6,636 bases of DNA from Spirochaetaceae bacterium (GTDB lineage Bacteria; Spirochaetota; Spirochaetia; Treponematales; Treponemataceae). Below are positions 1-6,636 of the stretch, in pieces; the first letter of the stretch is position 1; each line of letters starts with the position of its first letter. The translations under genes were made by a program, and so were the position numbers. The notes under the pieces are model-generated. The model searched no databases, was not told where the DNA came from, and worked only from the letters and a program-made list of their open reading frames with translations. The DNA is taken from NCBI GenBank assembly GCA_031285525.1, contig JAITWB010000073.1, forward strand, positions 1-6,636, written 5' to 3'.

Positions 1-762
1 AAAGCCGAAGAGATTGATCGGGGGCGGAGGATGATGAAGACTGCCAAGGATCAGCTCATCAATGCGAACCTTCGTTTGGTTGTGTCTATTGCGAAAAAAT
101 ATACCAACCGGGGACTCCATTTCTTCGATCTGGTGCAGGAAGGAAATATCGGTCTTATAAAGGCGGTTGAGAAATTCGAATACCGTAAGGGATATAAATT
201 TTCGACCTATGCTACCTGGTGGATTCGGCAGGCTATTACCCGCAGTATTTCCGATCAGGCTCGAACGATTCGTGTTCCTGTTCATATGATAGAGCAGATA
301 AACAAGGTGGTTCGGGAGTCCCGGCAGCTCATGCAGCGGCTTGGGCGGGAACCGTCGGATGAGGAGATCGCAGAACAGCTCGGCTGGAATGTTACCAGGG
401 TTAAGCAGGTGAAGAACGTTGCCCGTGAGCCTATTTCTCTGGAAACGCCCATAGGTGAGGAAGAGGATTCCTTGCTGGGTGACTTTATCGAGGATAAAGA
501 GGTTGAGAATCCTGCGAACCAGACCGCTTTTACGCTGCTGCAGGAGCAGCTCCGTTCGGTGCTTTCGTCGCTTCCCCCGAGGGAGCAGGAGGTGCTCAAG
601 ATGCGGTTCGGTCTGGATGACGGGTATTCCCTGACCCTTGAAGAGGTAGGACTCTACTTCAATGTAACCAGGGAGCGTATACGGCAGATCGAGGCGAAGG
701 CGCTTCGCCGTCTCAGGCACCCGAAGCGGAGCCGTAGACTGAGGGATTTTTTGGATAATTAG
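1..762 (+). CDS. rpoD: Primary sigma factor RpoD (sigma-70/SigA), 5'-truncated
   Basis: Housekeeping sigma subunit that directs RNA polymerase to -10/-35 promoters. The frame is open from base 1, so the gene starts upstream of the window; 253 residues are visible, and the Met codons at 31 and 34 are internal. Numbering from the first visible codon, region 2.1-2.2 ([14 protein letters not shown], about 21-34, then [17 protein letters not shown]) contacts the beta-prime coiled coil. Region 2.3-2.4 (about 61-90, [12 protein letters not shown]) melts and reads the -10 element. Region 3 follows, then the linker [18 protein letters not shown] typical of primary sigmas. Region 4 has [15 protein letters not shown] and the helix-turn-helix at about 212-240 ([19 protein letters not shown]), which reads the -35. 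The near-consensus regions 2.4 and 4.2 make this group 1 rather than an alternative sigma. Region 1.1 is outside the window. In spirochaetes and many other bacteria dnaG lies just upstream, which cannot be checked here. Family call is very secure. Confidence 0.97.
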   Translation, partial: KAEEIDRGRRMMKTAKDQLINANLRLVVSIAKKYTNRGLHFFDLVQEGNIGLIKAVEKFEYRKGYKFSTYATWWIRQAITRSISDQARTIRVPVHMIEQINKVVRESRQLMQRLGREPSDEEIAEQLGWNVTRVKQVKNVAREPISLETPIGEEEDSLLGDFIEDKEVENPANQTAFTLLQEQLRSVLSSLPPREQEVLKMRFGLDDGYSLTLEEVGLYFNVTRERIRQIEAKALRRLRHPKRSRRLRDFLDN

Positions 763-802
763 ATTTCCAAATCTAAAGTATCAGATTTGATAAAATGCAT
801 TT
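761..802 (+). repeat. Alternating inverted repeats in the rpoD downstream spacer
   Basis: The 52-base spacer after rpoD carries three copies of one 6-mer in alternating orientation: AGATTT at 761-766 (overlapping the TAG stop), AAATCT at 769-774 and AGATTT at 783-788. The first two form a perfect palindrome with a 2-base centre. The second and third form a 7-bp stem (768-774 with 783-789) around an 8-base loop. These pairings exclude each other. A separate 10-bp perfect palindrome, AAATGCATTT, lies at 793-802. No T-run follows, so this is not a standard intrinsic terminator. GATAAAAT at 789-796 could serve as a -10 for the next gene, but no convincing -35 stands 16-18 bases upstream. Function unknown; the symmetry is directly visible. 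Confidence 0.45.
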
Positions 803-814
803 GAGAGGGACACA

Positions 815-1678
815 ATGGTAATGCTCGAAGTTTTTGATAAGTTAAAGATGTTGCAGGATATTCTTGCGGAGAAATATTCTGTGGAAGCGGAAATAGCCGC
901 CGCACCGAGGCTTTTGTCGTCCCAGGACGAGCTTTTGGCGCGCCTTAAAAAGGGATATATCGAGAAACACGATGTATACGAGAAGGTGCGGAAGACAGTC
1001 GGAGAACTGAAAACCTCTCTTTTTGAAGCCGAGTCCTCTAGGGAAAAGGCTGAGAAGGGGATGGATACGATTACCACCCATAGAGAGTACGAAGCCCTGG
1101 ACAAAGAGATAAAGGATGCCACGGATCAGGAACAGGGGGCCCGTAAGGATCTTCAGAAAGAAGAGAAGCATCTCGCTGAACTCGATGAGGAGTTGAAGCA
1201 GGAAGAGCAGCTCATCGCTCAGCAGGAGGCGGAACTGAACGAGGGGAAACAAAAACTCTCAGAGCAGATTTCCCTTTTGGAAGAGCGTTTTAAAAACCTG
1301 ACAGAACAGGAACAGGAGATTATTCCCGGTATCGATCCTGAGATAATCTTTAAGTTTGAACGTATTATCAAGAGTAAGCAGGGTGTGGGTATTGTTCCCA
1401 TTAAGGGAAATGTGTGTGACGGATGTCATATGATCCTTCCCGCTCAGTTTGCCAATGAAGTACACACTGGTGAAAAAATAGTGTTCTGCCCCTATTGCAG
1501 CCGTATCCTCTATTATCTTGAAGTTGAGGGCGGTGTGGAGACGGATTTCTTCCATGATGATGATGCCGGAAGCCTTGCGGATCTTGATGACTTCGATGAC
1601 GAAGATGAAGACGACGAGGATGAAGATGACGAGGATATGGAAGACAGCGGAAAGGGCATGGATTACGACGACGAATAG
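815..1678 (+). CDS. Coiled-coil C4 zinc-ribbon protein with acidic tail (HP0958/CT398-like)
   Basis: Predicted cytoplasmic protein of 287 residues. Residues about 5-180 are heptad-rich, charged and helical, as expected for the long antiparallel coiled-coil hairpin of this family. A C4 zinc ribbon follows, with Cys201-x2-Cys204 (CDGC) and Cys225-x2-Cys228 (CPYC), then RILYY as in the family. Residues 244-287 are almost wholly Asp/Glu. Known relatives are Helicobacter HP0958 (FlgZ), which binds sigma-54 and flaA mRNA, and chlamydial CT398 (CdsZ), which binds sigma-54 and secretion components. A role in transcription, RNA handling or flagellar/secretion assembly is therefore plausible but only inferred. 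The ATG at 815 is chosen because GAGAGGG at 803-809 sits 5 bases upstream; the next ATG (821) is spaced less well. The gene lies 52 bases after rpoD and stops 8 bases before the RNase P RNA, suggesting shared transcription. The acidic tail is not part of the family core. Confidence 0.88.
   Translation: MVMLEVFDKLKMLQDILAEKYSVEAEIAAAPRLLSSQDELLARLKKGYIEKHDVYEKVRKTVGELKTSLFEAESSREKAEKGMDTITTHREYEALDKEIKDATDQEQGARKDLQKEEKHLAELDEELKQEEQLIAQQEAELNEGKQKLSEQISLLEERFKNLTEQEQEIIPGIDPEIIFKFERIIKSKQGVGIVPIKGNVCDGCHMILPAQFANEVHTGEKIVFCPYCSRILYYLEVEGGVETDFFHDDDAGSLADLDDFDDEDEDDEDEDDEDMEDSGKGMDYDDE
1598..1642 (+). repeat. Three 15-base tandem units encoding the acidic tail
   Basis: Three imperfect in-frame 15-base units (1598-1612, 1613-1627, 1628-1642) begin GACGAA or GACGAG and encode DEDED, DEDED and DEDME. 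This low-complexity purine-rich stretch makes up the core of the acidic tail of the zinc-ribbon protein. It could expand or contract by slippage in whole codons without breaking the frame. The repeat is read directly from the sequence; variability between strains is inference. Confidence 0.6.
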
Positions 1679-1686
1679 GGATGTAT

Positions 1687-2109
<423 letters not shown>

Positions 2110-2137
2110 TTTTTTATATTGGGAAACAGGTAGTCAG

Positions 2138-3085
2138 ATGGCGCAAATGGGTAGTACCTATAAAAGAGTAAAACGAAGTAAAAACGCCTTTGTACGTTTT
2201 TTTGTTATCCTCCTGATCATTGCCGCTGGGGTTGGTGTCTCTTTTGCCTTGTCCCATTTGGTTTCGGTAACGGAGAAGACCCCCAGGGTTTCGGCGTTGT
2301 ATGAGCTCTGGGAAACAGGTGATTACGAGGCGGTGTACAGCGCCGCTTCTCAGATCCTGGAGGTTCATCCCCTGCAAAATACGGCGCTTGCTTTTAAGGG
2401 TTATAGCGCCTATTACCTTTCCCTTGCCCAGAACGATACGCAGATGACCGATATGTATCTCGATGATGCCATCATTTCTTTGCGGAATGCTCTGTACGAT
2501 GCCCAGTCCGCTGTACAGGATCAGATACGGTATATGCTGGGGAAGTCGTATTATCAGAAGAACCGGTTTGCGGGATATCATTATTATGCGGATTTGGCGG
2601 TACGGTATCTGGATGAGGCTTTTAACGGGGGCTATGCTGCTCTTGATTTGGCGGAATACCGGGGACTCGCCTATGCGTCTTTGGGTATGACCGATGAGAG
2701 TATCGCCGCCTTTACTGAGGCGCTTTTGGTGAATTCGACGGATATGCTTCTCGCTGCAATCGGAGAGCAGTATTATCGGCAGGGGAATTATATTCAGGCG
2801 CAGCAGTATCTTTTTAGGGCGTTACAGGCTAGTGAAGATGAGCTTCTTGTGTTAAAATGCAGGAGCACTCTTGGCAGTATTTATATAATAGAGGATAATC
2901 TTGCCGAGGCCGAGAAGGAATTTAATGCGATTCTGGAAAGGGATCCGAATTATGCTGACGCATATTATAATCTCGGTGTGATATATGAAAAACAGGGTGA
3001 CCTGGTTAAGGCTCGCGCTGAATGGCGTAAGGCTCTCAAGATTCAGGTTAACCATCCGGAGTCCCGGAAAAAACTGAATTCATAA
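2138..3085 (+). CDS. Membrane-anchored TPR-repeat protein at head of mre operon
   Basis: Protein of 315 residues. A basic N-terminus (KRVKRSK, about 9-15) precedes one hydrophobic segment at about 19-41. By the positive-inside rule the rest should face the periplasm. There is no lipobox and no obvious signal-peptidase site, so it is probably an uncleaved anchor. Tetratricopeptide-like repeats fill the remainder: a degenerate unit near 52-78 (ELWETGDYEAVYSAASQIL) and clearer units near 172-203, 204-239, 240-272 and 273-306. The last is nearly canonical (YYNLGVIYEKQGDLVKARAE). TPRs are protein-binding scaffolds with no enzymatic role. The start at 2138 has a weak AGGT seven bases upstream; a second in-frame ATG is at 2147. 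It lies 18 bases before mreB, so it is probably co-transcribed and may act with the elongasome or bind peptidoglycan-synthesis partners, which is inference. I recall a TPR gene at the same place in T. pallidum. Confidence 0.85.
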   Translation: MAQMGSTYKRVKRSKNAFVRFFVILLIIAAGVGVSFALSHLVSVTEKTPRVSALYELWETGDYEAVYSAASQILEVHPLQNTALAFKGYSAYYLSLAQNDTQMTDMYLDDAIISLRNALYDAQSAVQDQIRYMLGKSYYQKNRFAGYHYYADLAVRYLDEAFNGGYAALDLAEYRGLAYASLGMTDESIAAFTEALLVNSTDMLLAAIGEQYYRQGNYIQAQQYLFRALQASEDELLVLKCRSTLGSIYIIEDNLAEAEKEFNAILERDPNYADAYYNLGVIYEKQGDLVKARAEWRKALKIQVNHPESRKKLNS

Positions 3086-3095
3086 AAAGATTCAT

Positions 3096-3101
3096 GGGAG
3101 G
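3096..3101 (+). promoter_or_regulatory. mreB ribosome-binding site with awkward spacing
   Basis: GGGAGG is the only good Shine-Dalgarno match before mreB. It lies 2 bases before the ATG at 3104 and 11 bases before the in-frame ATG at 3113. Neither spacing is optimal, so the true start could be either; the choice changes the N-terminus by three residues (MAS). Confidence 0.5.
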
Positions 3102-3103
3102 AT

Positions 3104-4147
3104 ATGGCATCAATGGCTGTTTTTGACACTTTTTCTACCAATATCGGGGTGGATTTGGGGACCTGTAATACCCTCATATATATACGGGGTCGAGGTATTA
3201 TCGTAAATGAGCCCTCGGTTGTTGCTGTTGAACGGGGAACCAAGAAGGTTGTTGCCGTAGGAGCCGAGGCGAAGCGGATGCTTTGGAAGACTCCGGGGAA
3301 TATTATGGCTATCAGGCCTCTTTCTGATGGGGTTATCGCTGATATGGATACCACCGAGAAGATGATTCGCCATTTTATTTCCAAGGTTATGCCCCGGCGG
3401 TGGCTCATGCGTCCCCGGATGATGATAGGGATTCCCAGTTGTATTACCGAGGTGGAGCGCCGGGCTGTTCAGGAAGCGGCTTTGAAGGCAGGGGCGAAGG
3501 ATGTGCAGATTATCGAGGAGTCCCTTGCGGCGGCGATAGGAGCCCAGATACCGATCCATGAACCTGCGGGGCATATGGTGTGCGATATCGGCGGCGGTAC
3601 GACTGAAGTGTCTGTTATCTCTCTCGGAGGCATGGTTGTTACTAATGCAATACGCCTTGGGGGTGATGAATTCGATCAGTCCATTATTAAGCATGTGCGG
3701 AGCGTTCATAACCTTATTATCGGTGAGCAGACTGCTGAAAGGCTGAAGATAGAGATAGGGAACGCCGCTCCTGAGAAGAATATCGAAAAGGTTGAGATAA
3801 AGGGAACCGATGCGATTACCGGGCTGCCGAGGAGGCTTGAGATAGATTCCGTTGAAGTACGGGAGGCCCTCAAGGATCCGATCACCCAGATCGTGGAAGA
3901 GATAAAGCGTACTTTGGGTAAGACTCCCCCTGAGCTGGCTGCGGATATTGTGGAGCGGGGTATTGTTATGACCGGAGGGGGCTCTCTGTTGAAGGGCTTG
4001 CCGAAGCTTATCTCGAAGGAGACCGGGGTTCCGGTTATTCTGGCGGAGCATCCGCTGGATTGTGTTGCCATCGGCGCCGGGCAGTCTTTTGAGCTCTTTA
4101 AGGATATGTCCACCGAACGCAGTATTTACGATAATCTGAACGGCTGA
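3104..4147 (+). CDS. mreB: Rod-shape actin homologue MreB
   Basis: Bacterial actin that polymerises with ATP into membrane-bound filaments and orients the elongasome for lateral cell-wall synthesis. It has 347 residues, the same length as E. coli MreB, and aligns throughout. The phosphate-1 loop is at about 17-24 (DLGTCNTL), phosphate-2 at about 161-168 (DIGGGTTE) and the adenosine motif at about 290-294 (TGGGS). The RRWLMRP stretch, with W100-L101-M102, sits where Thermotoga MreB has its hydrophobic membrane-insertion loop. Compared with E. coli, Cys21 replaces Ala in phosphate-1, and Ser140 replaces Pro in the IEEP motif. No N-terminal amphipathic helix is evident, so membrane binding probably relies on the loop. 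The gene lies 18 bases after the TPR gene and 4 before mreC. The start at 3104 is used, with 3113 possible on ribosome-site spacing. Identification is secure; it is not the ParM, FtsA or DnaK branch. Confidence 0.97.
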   Translation: MASMAVFDTFSTNIGVDLGTCNTLIYIRGRGIIVNEPSVVAVERGTKKVVAVGAEAKRMLWKTPGNIMAIRPLSDGVIADMDTTEKMIRHFISKVMPRRWLMRPRMMIGIPSCITEVERRAVQEAALKAGAKDVQIIEESLAAAIGAQIPIHEPAGHMVCDIGGGTTEVSVISLGGMVVTNAIRLGGDEFDQSIIKHVRSVHNLIIGEQTAERLKIEIGNAAPEKNIEKVEIKGTDAITGLPRRLEIDSVEVREALKDPITQIVEEIKRTLGKTPPELAADIVERGIVMTGGGSLLKGLPKLISKETGVPVILAEHPLDCVAIGAGQSFELFKDMSTERSIYDNLNG

Positions 4148-4151
4148 TCCG

Positions 4152-5024
4152 ATGAATCAGCGGCTGCGGTTGTTCAGGGTCAACAAGCAGGGGATTGTGT
4201 GTACCATACTCCTGTTTGTTTCAGGGGTGCTGCTGGGGCTTTCTTCCGGCGGGTTTATCGTTAACTTTAATCAGCTCGGGTTTTCCCTGATGTCGGGGGT
4301 ACAGAAAGGCGCATACGCTGTCTCGTCTGCGGTGGGGGGAACCTTCGCTGCGATTAGGGAGTTGGCGGTGTTGCAGCAGGAGTATGATGAGTTAACCCGA
4401 AAGGTTGAGAATTACGAGTTTTTGCAGCGGAGCAACGCCGAGATCAGGAAGGAGAACGAGCGGCTTAAGGAGCAGTTGGGGTTTTCTCAATCCCAGACCC
4501 AGAGAAATATACCCGCCCAGATTATCGGCCGTGATCCGAATAGTTTGTATTCGGGGATAACCATCGATAAGGGTACTGCTCAGGGTATTAAGAAGAATAT
4601 GCCTGTAATCGCCTTTCAGAATGGGAATACGGGGTTGGTGGGGAAGATCGTGGAAGTGGGGTTTACCACCAGTATGATTATGCCCCTCTATGATTTTGAG
4701 TGTTATGTGTCCACCCGGATAGAGCATACCCGGGATTTGGGGATTGTAAACGGTCAGGGAGCGGGGTTTTCGCTGCTCATGCGGTATGTGAAGAAGCGGG
4801 TGTTTGATGAGCTTCAGTATGGGGATGTGGTGGTTACTTCCGGCGAAAATTTGAATTATGCGAAGGATGTTCCTGTGGGTACCATAACCCGGATACGGGC
4901 GCTGGATTACGATACTTCCCTTGAGATAGAGTTGTCCCCTATTATCGATTTTGACCGGCTTGAGACGGTGATGGTGCTCGATATGACCCAGCCGGGGCAG
5001 GCTTCTGCTGAGGCGGGGTTGTGA
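4152..5024 (+). CDS. mreC: Rod-shape-determining protein MreC
   Basis: Bitopic inner-membrane protein linking cytoplasmic MreB to periplasmic wall enzymes; MreC binds PBP2 and is thought to switch it into an active conformation. It has 290 residues. A short basic cytoplasmic tail is followed by a membrane helix at about 14-36. A coiled coil at about 68-109 (rich in Leu, Glu and Arg) mediates dimerisation. The paired beta-barrel MreC domain at about 120-280 begins IPAQIIGRDPNSLYSG, a characteristic segment, and includes ITIDKGTAQGIKKNMPVI. It ends in a short tail (TQPGQASAEAGL) with no long extension. Only 4 bases separate it from mreB, and I see no Shine-Dalgarno match before the ATG, so translation is probably coupled to mreB termination. 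Its TGA overlaps the mreD start. Length and domain order are normal. Confidence 0.95.
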   Translation: MNQRLRLFRVNKQGIVCTILLFVSGVLLGLSSGGFIVNFNQLGFSLMSGVQKGAYAVSSAVGGTFAAIRELAVLQQEYDELTRKVENYEFLQRSNAEIRKENERLKEQLGFSQSQTQRNIPAQIIGRDPNSLYSGITIDKGTAQGIKKNMPVIAFQNGNTGLVGKIVEVGFTTSMIMPLYDFECYVSTRIEHTRDLGIVNGQGAGFSLLMRYVKKRVFDELQYGDVVVTSGENLNYAKDVPVGTITRIRALDYDTSLEIELSPIIDFDRLETVMVLDMTQPGQASAEAGL

Positions 5025-5542
5025 TGATAAAGTCCTTTATCTGGTCTTCGGTTTTTCTGTTGTTTTTTGTTATTTTCGAAACTGCTATACTGTCAAATAT
5101 TCAGGCCCTGCCGGTAATGCCTGATCTGGCGCTGCTGGCGTTGTTGTATATTTCTTTTCGGAACGGTTCCTTTGCTGGGGAGACTTCGGGCTTTGTTTCG
5201 GGGCTGCTGCTGGATTTCCTTTCTGCAGCGCCTTTGGGGCTTAATTCCTTTATACGAACTTGTGCAGGGTTTATTACCGGATTGTTTAGCGGTTCATTCA
5301 ATATGGATGCGGTGTTTCTTCCGGCTTTTATGGGTTTTGCGGCGACTCTGTTTAAGGCGTTGATGACCTGGGTTCTTTCGTTCTTTTTTGGGAGCGCCAT
5401 TATGGTGTATTCCATTACTTCTTCTGCGTTTTGGATCGAGGTGATTCTGAATACGGTGCTTACGCCGGTTATCTTTGCTCTTTTGTCGCTGTTTTCGTCT
5501 CTGCTTTTGGTGAAGGAAGGAGGGGGTAATGCGTCCGACTGA
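5024..5542 (+). CDS. mreD: Rod-shape-determining membrane protein MreD
   Basis: Polytopic inner-membrane partner of MreC in the elongasome. It has 172 residues from the ATG at 5024, almost entirely hydrophobic, with about five or six membrane segments, near residues 6-26, 33-46, 51-69, 76-92, 95-125 and 136-163. Family marks are Pro33-Asp34-Leu35 at the start of the second segment, and Gly60-x3-Asp64 followed by Pro70-Leu71-Gly72, as in the MreD signature. The start ATG shares its A with the mreC stop in a TGATG overlap. A GTG at 5021 is in frame and would add one residue; GAGGCGGGG at 5010-5018 suits either. Sequence alone is weakly conserved in this family, so the call leans on position between mreC and mrdA as well as on these motifs. 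Confidence 0.9.
   Translation: MIKSFIWSSVFLLFFVIFETAILSNIQALPVMPDLALLALLYISFRNGSFAGETSGFVSGLLLDFLSAAPLGLNSFIRTCAGFITGLFSGSFNMDAVFLPAFMGFAATLFKALMTWVLSFFFGSAIMVYSITSSAFWIEVILNTVLTPVIFALLSLFSSLLLVKEGGGNASD
5515..5526 (+). promoter_or_regulatory. Strong ribosome-binding site for mrdA inside mreD
   Basis: A purine run GGAAGGAGGGGG at 5515-5526, inside the last codons of mreD, places a near-perfect GGAGG a few bases before the ATG at 5529. It fixes the PBP2 start and is the best ribosome site in the operon, in contrast to the absent site before mreC. Confidence 0.7.
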
Positions 5543-6636
5543 CCTGAAGGGTGTTCCCGGGAGTTCCGCTTCAAAAAATGTTAAGATTCTGATACTGACG
5601 GCGGTTATTTTTTCGATAATGGCTGTGTATGCGCTGAGGCTTTTTTCCATGCAGATTACCGAGGGGGCTGATTATCGGCGCCGTTCGGTGAGTATTTCCC
5701 AGCGGTCAAAGCGTATTCCGGCTCAGCGGGGTGAGATTTATGATCGCCATGGGAATCTTCCTATGGTTATTAATACCGATTCCTTTGCGGTGGATATTAT
5801 TCCCGGGGAGATACCTTCTGGAAGGTATGATACGGTGGCGTCGAAGTTGGCAGGTTATCTCGGTATCAGTAAGGCGGCGGTGGATAGGGTTATTCCTCCT
5901 TCAGTGCGGAGGTCCTATACGACTATTGAGATTAAATCGAATATAACTTTTGAGACTATCATGCAGATCGCTGAGAATAAGGCGGATCTGCCGGGAGTGT
6001 CCTGGAGGTCAAAGCCGATCCGTAATTATGTCGAGACCGGTTCCATTTCCCATGTGGTGGGATATGTGGGGGATATTACGAAGGAGGAGCTCAAGGTTCG
6101 GTATAACCGTGGGTATACTTCAAGCAGTGTGATCGGTAAGGCGGGGATAGAGAGTCAGTACGATGAGCTGTTGCAGGGTGTTGAGGGTAGTGAGTCCCGG
6201 ACTGTGGATGCTCAGGGGAAGTATATGGCGGAGTCTCCGGTGATTAAGACGCCGGTGATGGGTAAGAATTTGGTGTTGACCATTGATAGGGATATTCAGC
6301 AGCTTGCGGAGAAGGCCCTGGGGAACAGGGTAGGGGCGGCGGTGGTTATGCAGCCCGCTACCGGAGAGGTGCTTGCTATGGTTTCCTATCCCTATTACGA
6401 TCCGAATATTTTTAGCCGTGAGACTATGGGGGCTGAATATGCCCGTCTTTTGAATGATCCCAATAATCCCTTGCTGAATCGGGTGGTGAATGCCAGTTAT
6501 CCGCCGGCATCAACCTTTAAGATAGTTATGTCCACGGCGATTTATGCGGAGAATGCTATTCCGCCGGATAAGACTTTTGAGTGCGCCGGGGAGATATCCT
6601 ACGGTAATAGGTTGTTCCGCTGTCATATTCGTAAGC
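5529..6636 (+). CDS. mrdA: Penicillin-binding protein 2, elongasome transpeptidase, 3'-truncated
   Basis: Class B penicillin-binding protein that cross-links peptidoglycan during elongation, acting with RodA, MreC and MreD. The frame stays open to the window end; 369 residues are visible of an expected 600 or so. There is a short cytoplasmic tail, a membrane anchor at about 18-38, then the PBP-dimer (pedestal) domain starting RIPAQRGEIYDRHGNLP (about 62-78), with VVGYVGDI and GKAGIESQYDELLQG further on. The transpeptidase domain begins near 260. The active-site SxxK is Ser328-Thr-Phe-Lys331, within YPPASTFK; E. coli PBP2 uses Ser330, so spacing is normal. The residue before Ser is Ala where most family members have Gly. 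Cys352 and Cys365 lie where Acinetobacter PBP2 has zinc ligands. The SxN and KTG motifs would lie beyond the window. It overlaps mreD by 14 bases. Elongation PBP2 rather than FtsI is supported by the mre context and the Cys-containing insert. Confidence 0.95.
   Translation, partial: MRPTDLKGVPGSSASKNVKILILTAVIFSIMAVYALRLFSMQITEGADYRRRSVSISQRSKRIPAQRGEIYDRHGNLPMVINTDSFAVDIIPGEIPSGRYDTVASKLAGYLGISKAAVDRVIPPSVRRSYTTIEIKSNITFETIMQIAENKADLPGVSWRSKPIRNYVETGSISHVVGYVGDITKEELKVRYNRGYTSSSVIGKAGIESQYDELLQGVEGSESRTVDAQGKYMAESPVIKTPVMGKNLVLTIDRDIQQLAEKALGNRVGAAVVMQPATGEVLAMVSYPYYDPNIFSRETMGAEYARLLNDPNNPLLNRVVNASYPPASTFKIVMSTAIYAENAIPPDKTFECAGEISYGNRLFRCHIRK

Noticed and set aside
3110..4051. Minus-strand open frame of 313 codons across mreB
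   Set aside because: It is fully antisense to a strongly conserved mreB. The translation is rich in Arg, His, Asn and Pro, typical of a shadow frame.
5731..6132. Two short plus-strand frames within mrdA
   Set aside because: They are in another frame from PBP2, whose conserved motifs run unbroken through this region; the Trp- and Arg-rich translations look spurious.
5529..6636. Possible frameshift or pseudogene in mrdA
   Set aside because: I translated it codon by codon from 5529 and found no stop to the window end, with motifs in order. It is merely cut by the edge.

Overview
The window reads as one collinear, ordinary chromosomal segment, with every gene on the + strand, from a spirochaete of the Treponema/Spirochaeta type. 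The basis is gene order: primary sigma factor, C4 zinc-ribbon coiled-coil protein, RNase P RNA, anchored TPR protein, mreB-mreC-mreD, PBP2. From memory this resembles the arrangement in Treponema pallidum and, in part, Borrelia. Base composition is intermediate (not AT-rich like Borrelia), and third codon positions favour G and T on this strand. The phylum call is an inference from synteny and protein character. I could not run a search.

Region 1 (1-762) is the C-terminal half or more of the housekeeping sigma factor RpoD, cut by the left edge. A short spacer (763-814) holds three mutually complementary copies of a 6-nt sequence. Region 2 (815-2109) is a coiled-coil/zinc-ribbon protein of the HP0958/CT398 family with an unusual acidic tail. 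It is followed after only eight bases by rnpB, the type A RNase P RNA, in which I could identify P1, P2, P3, CR I, P18 with a GNRA loop, P19 and CR V.

Region 3 (2138-6636) is a tight cell-shape operon: a membrane-anchored TPR protein, MreB, MreC, MreD and the elongation-specific transpeptidase PBP2 (MrdA, cut by the right edge). Gaps are 18 and 4 nt, then the genes overlap by 1 and 14 nt. MreB filaments, MreC/MreD and PBP2 form the elongasome that directs lateral peptidoglycan synthesis. RodA would be expected just downstream. The TPR protein, predicted to face the periplasm, is the least understood member.

I found no mobile element, CRISPR array, tRNA, frameshift or foreign insertion. The points most worth a second look are the periplasmic TPR protein heading the elongasome operon, a Cys pair in PBP2 placed where a zinc site is known in Acinetobacter PBP2, the acidic-tailed zinc-ribbon protein between rpoD and rnpB, and two non-consensus residues in the MreB nucleotide site. 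None amounts to an evidently new system.
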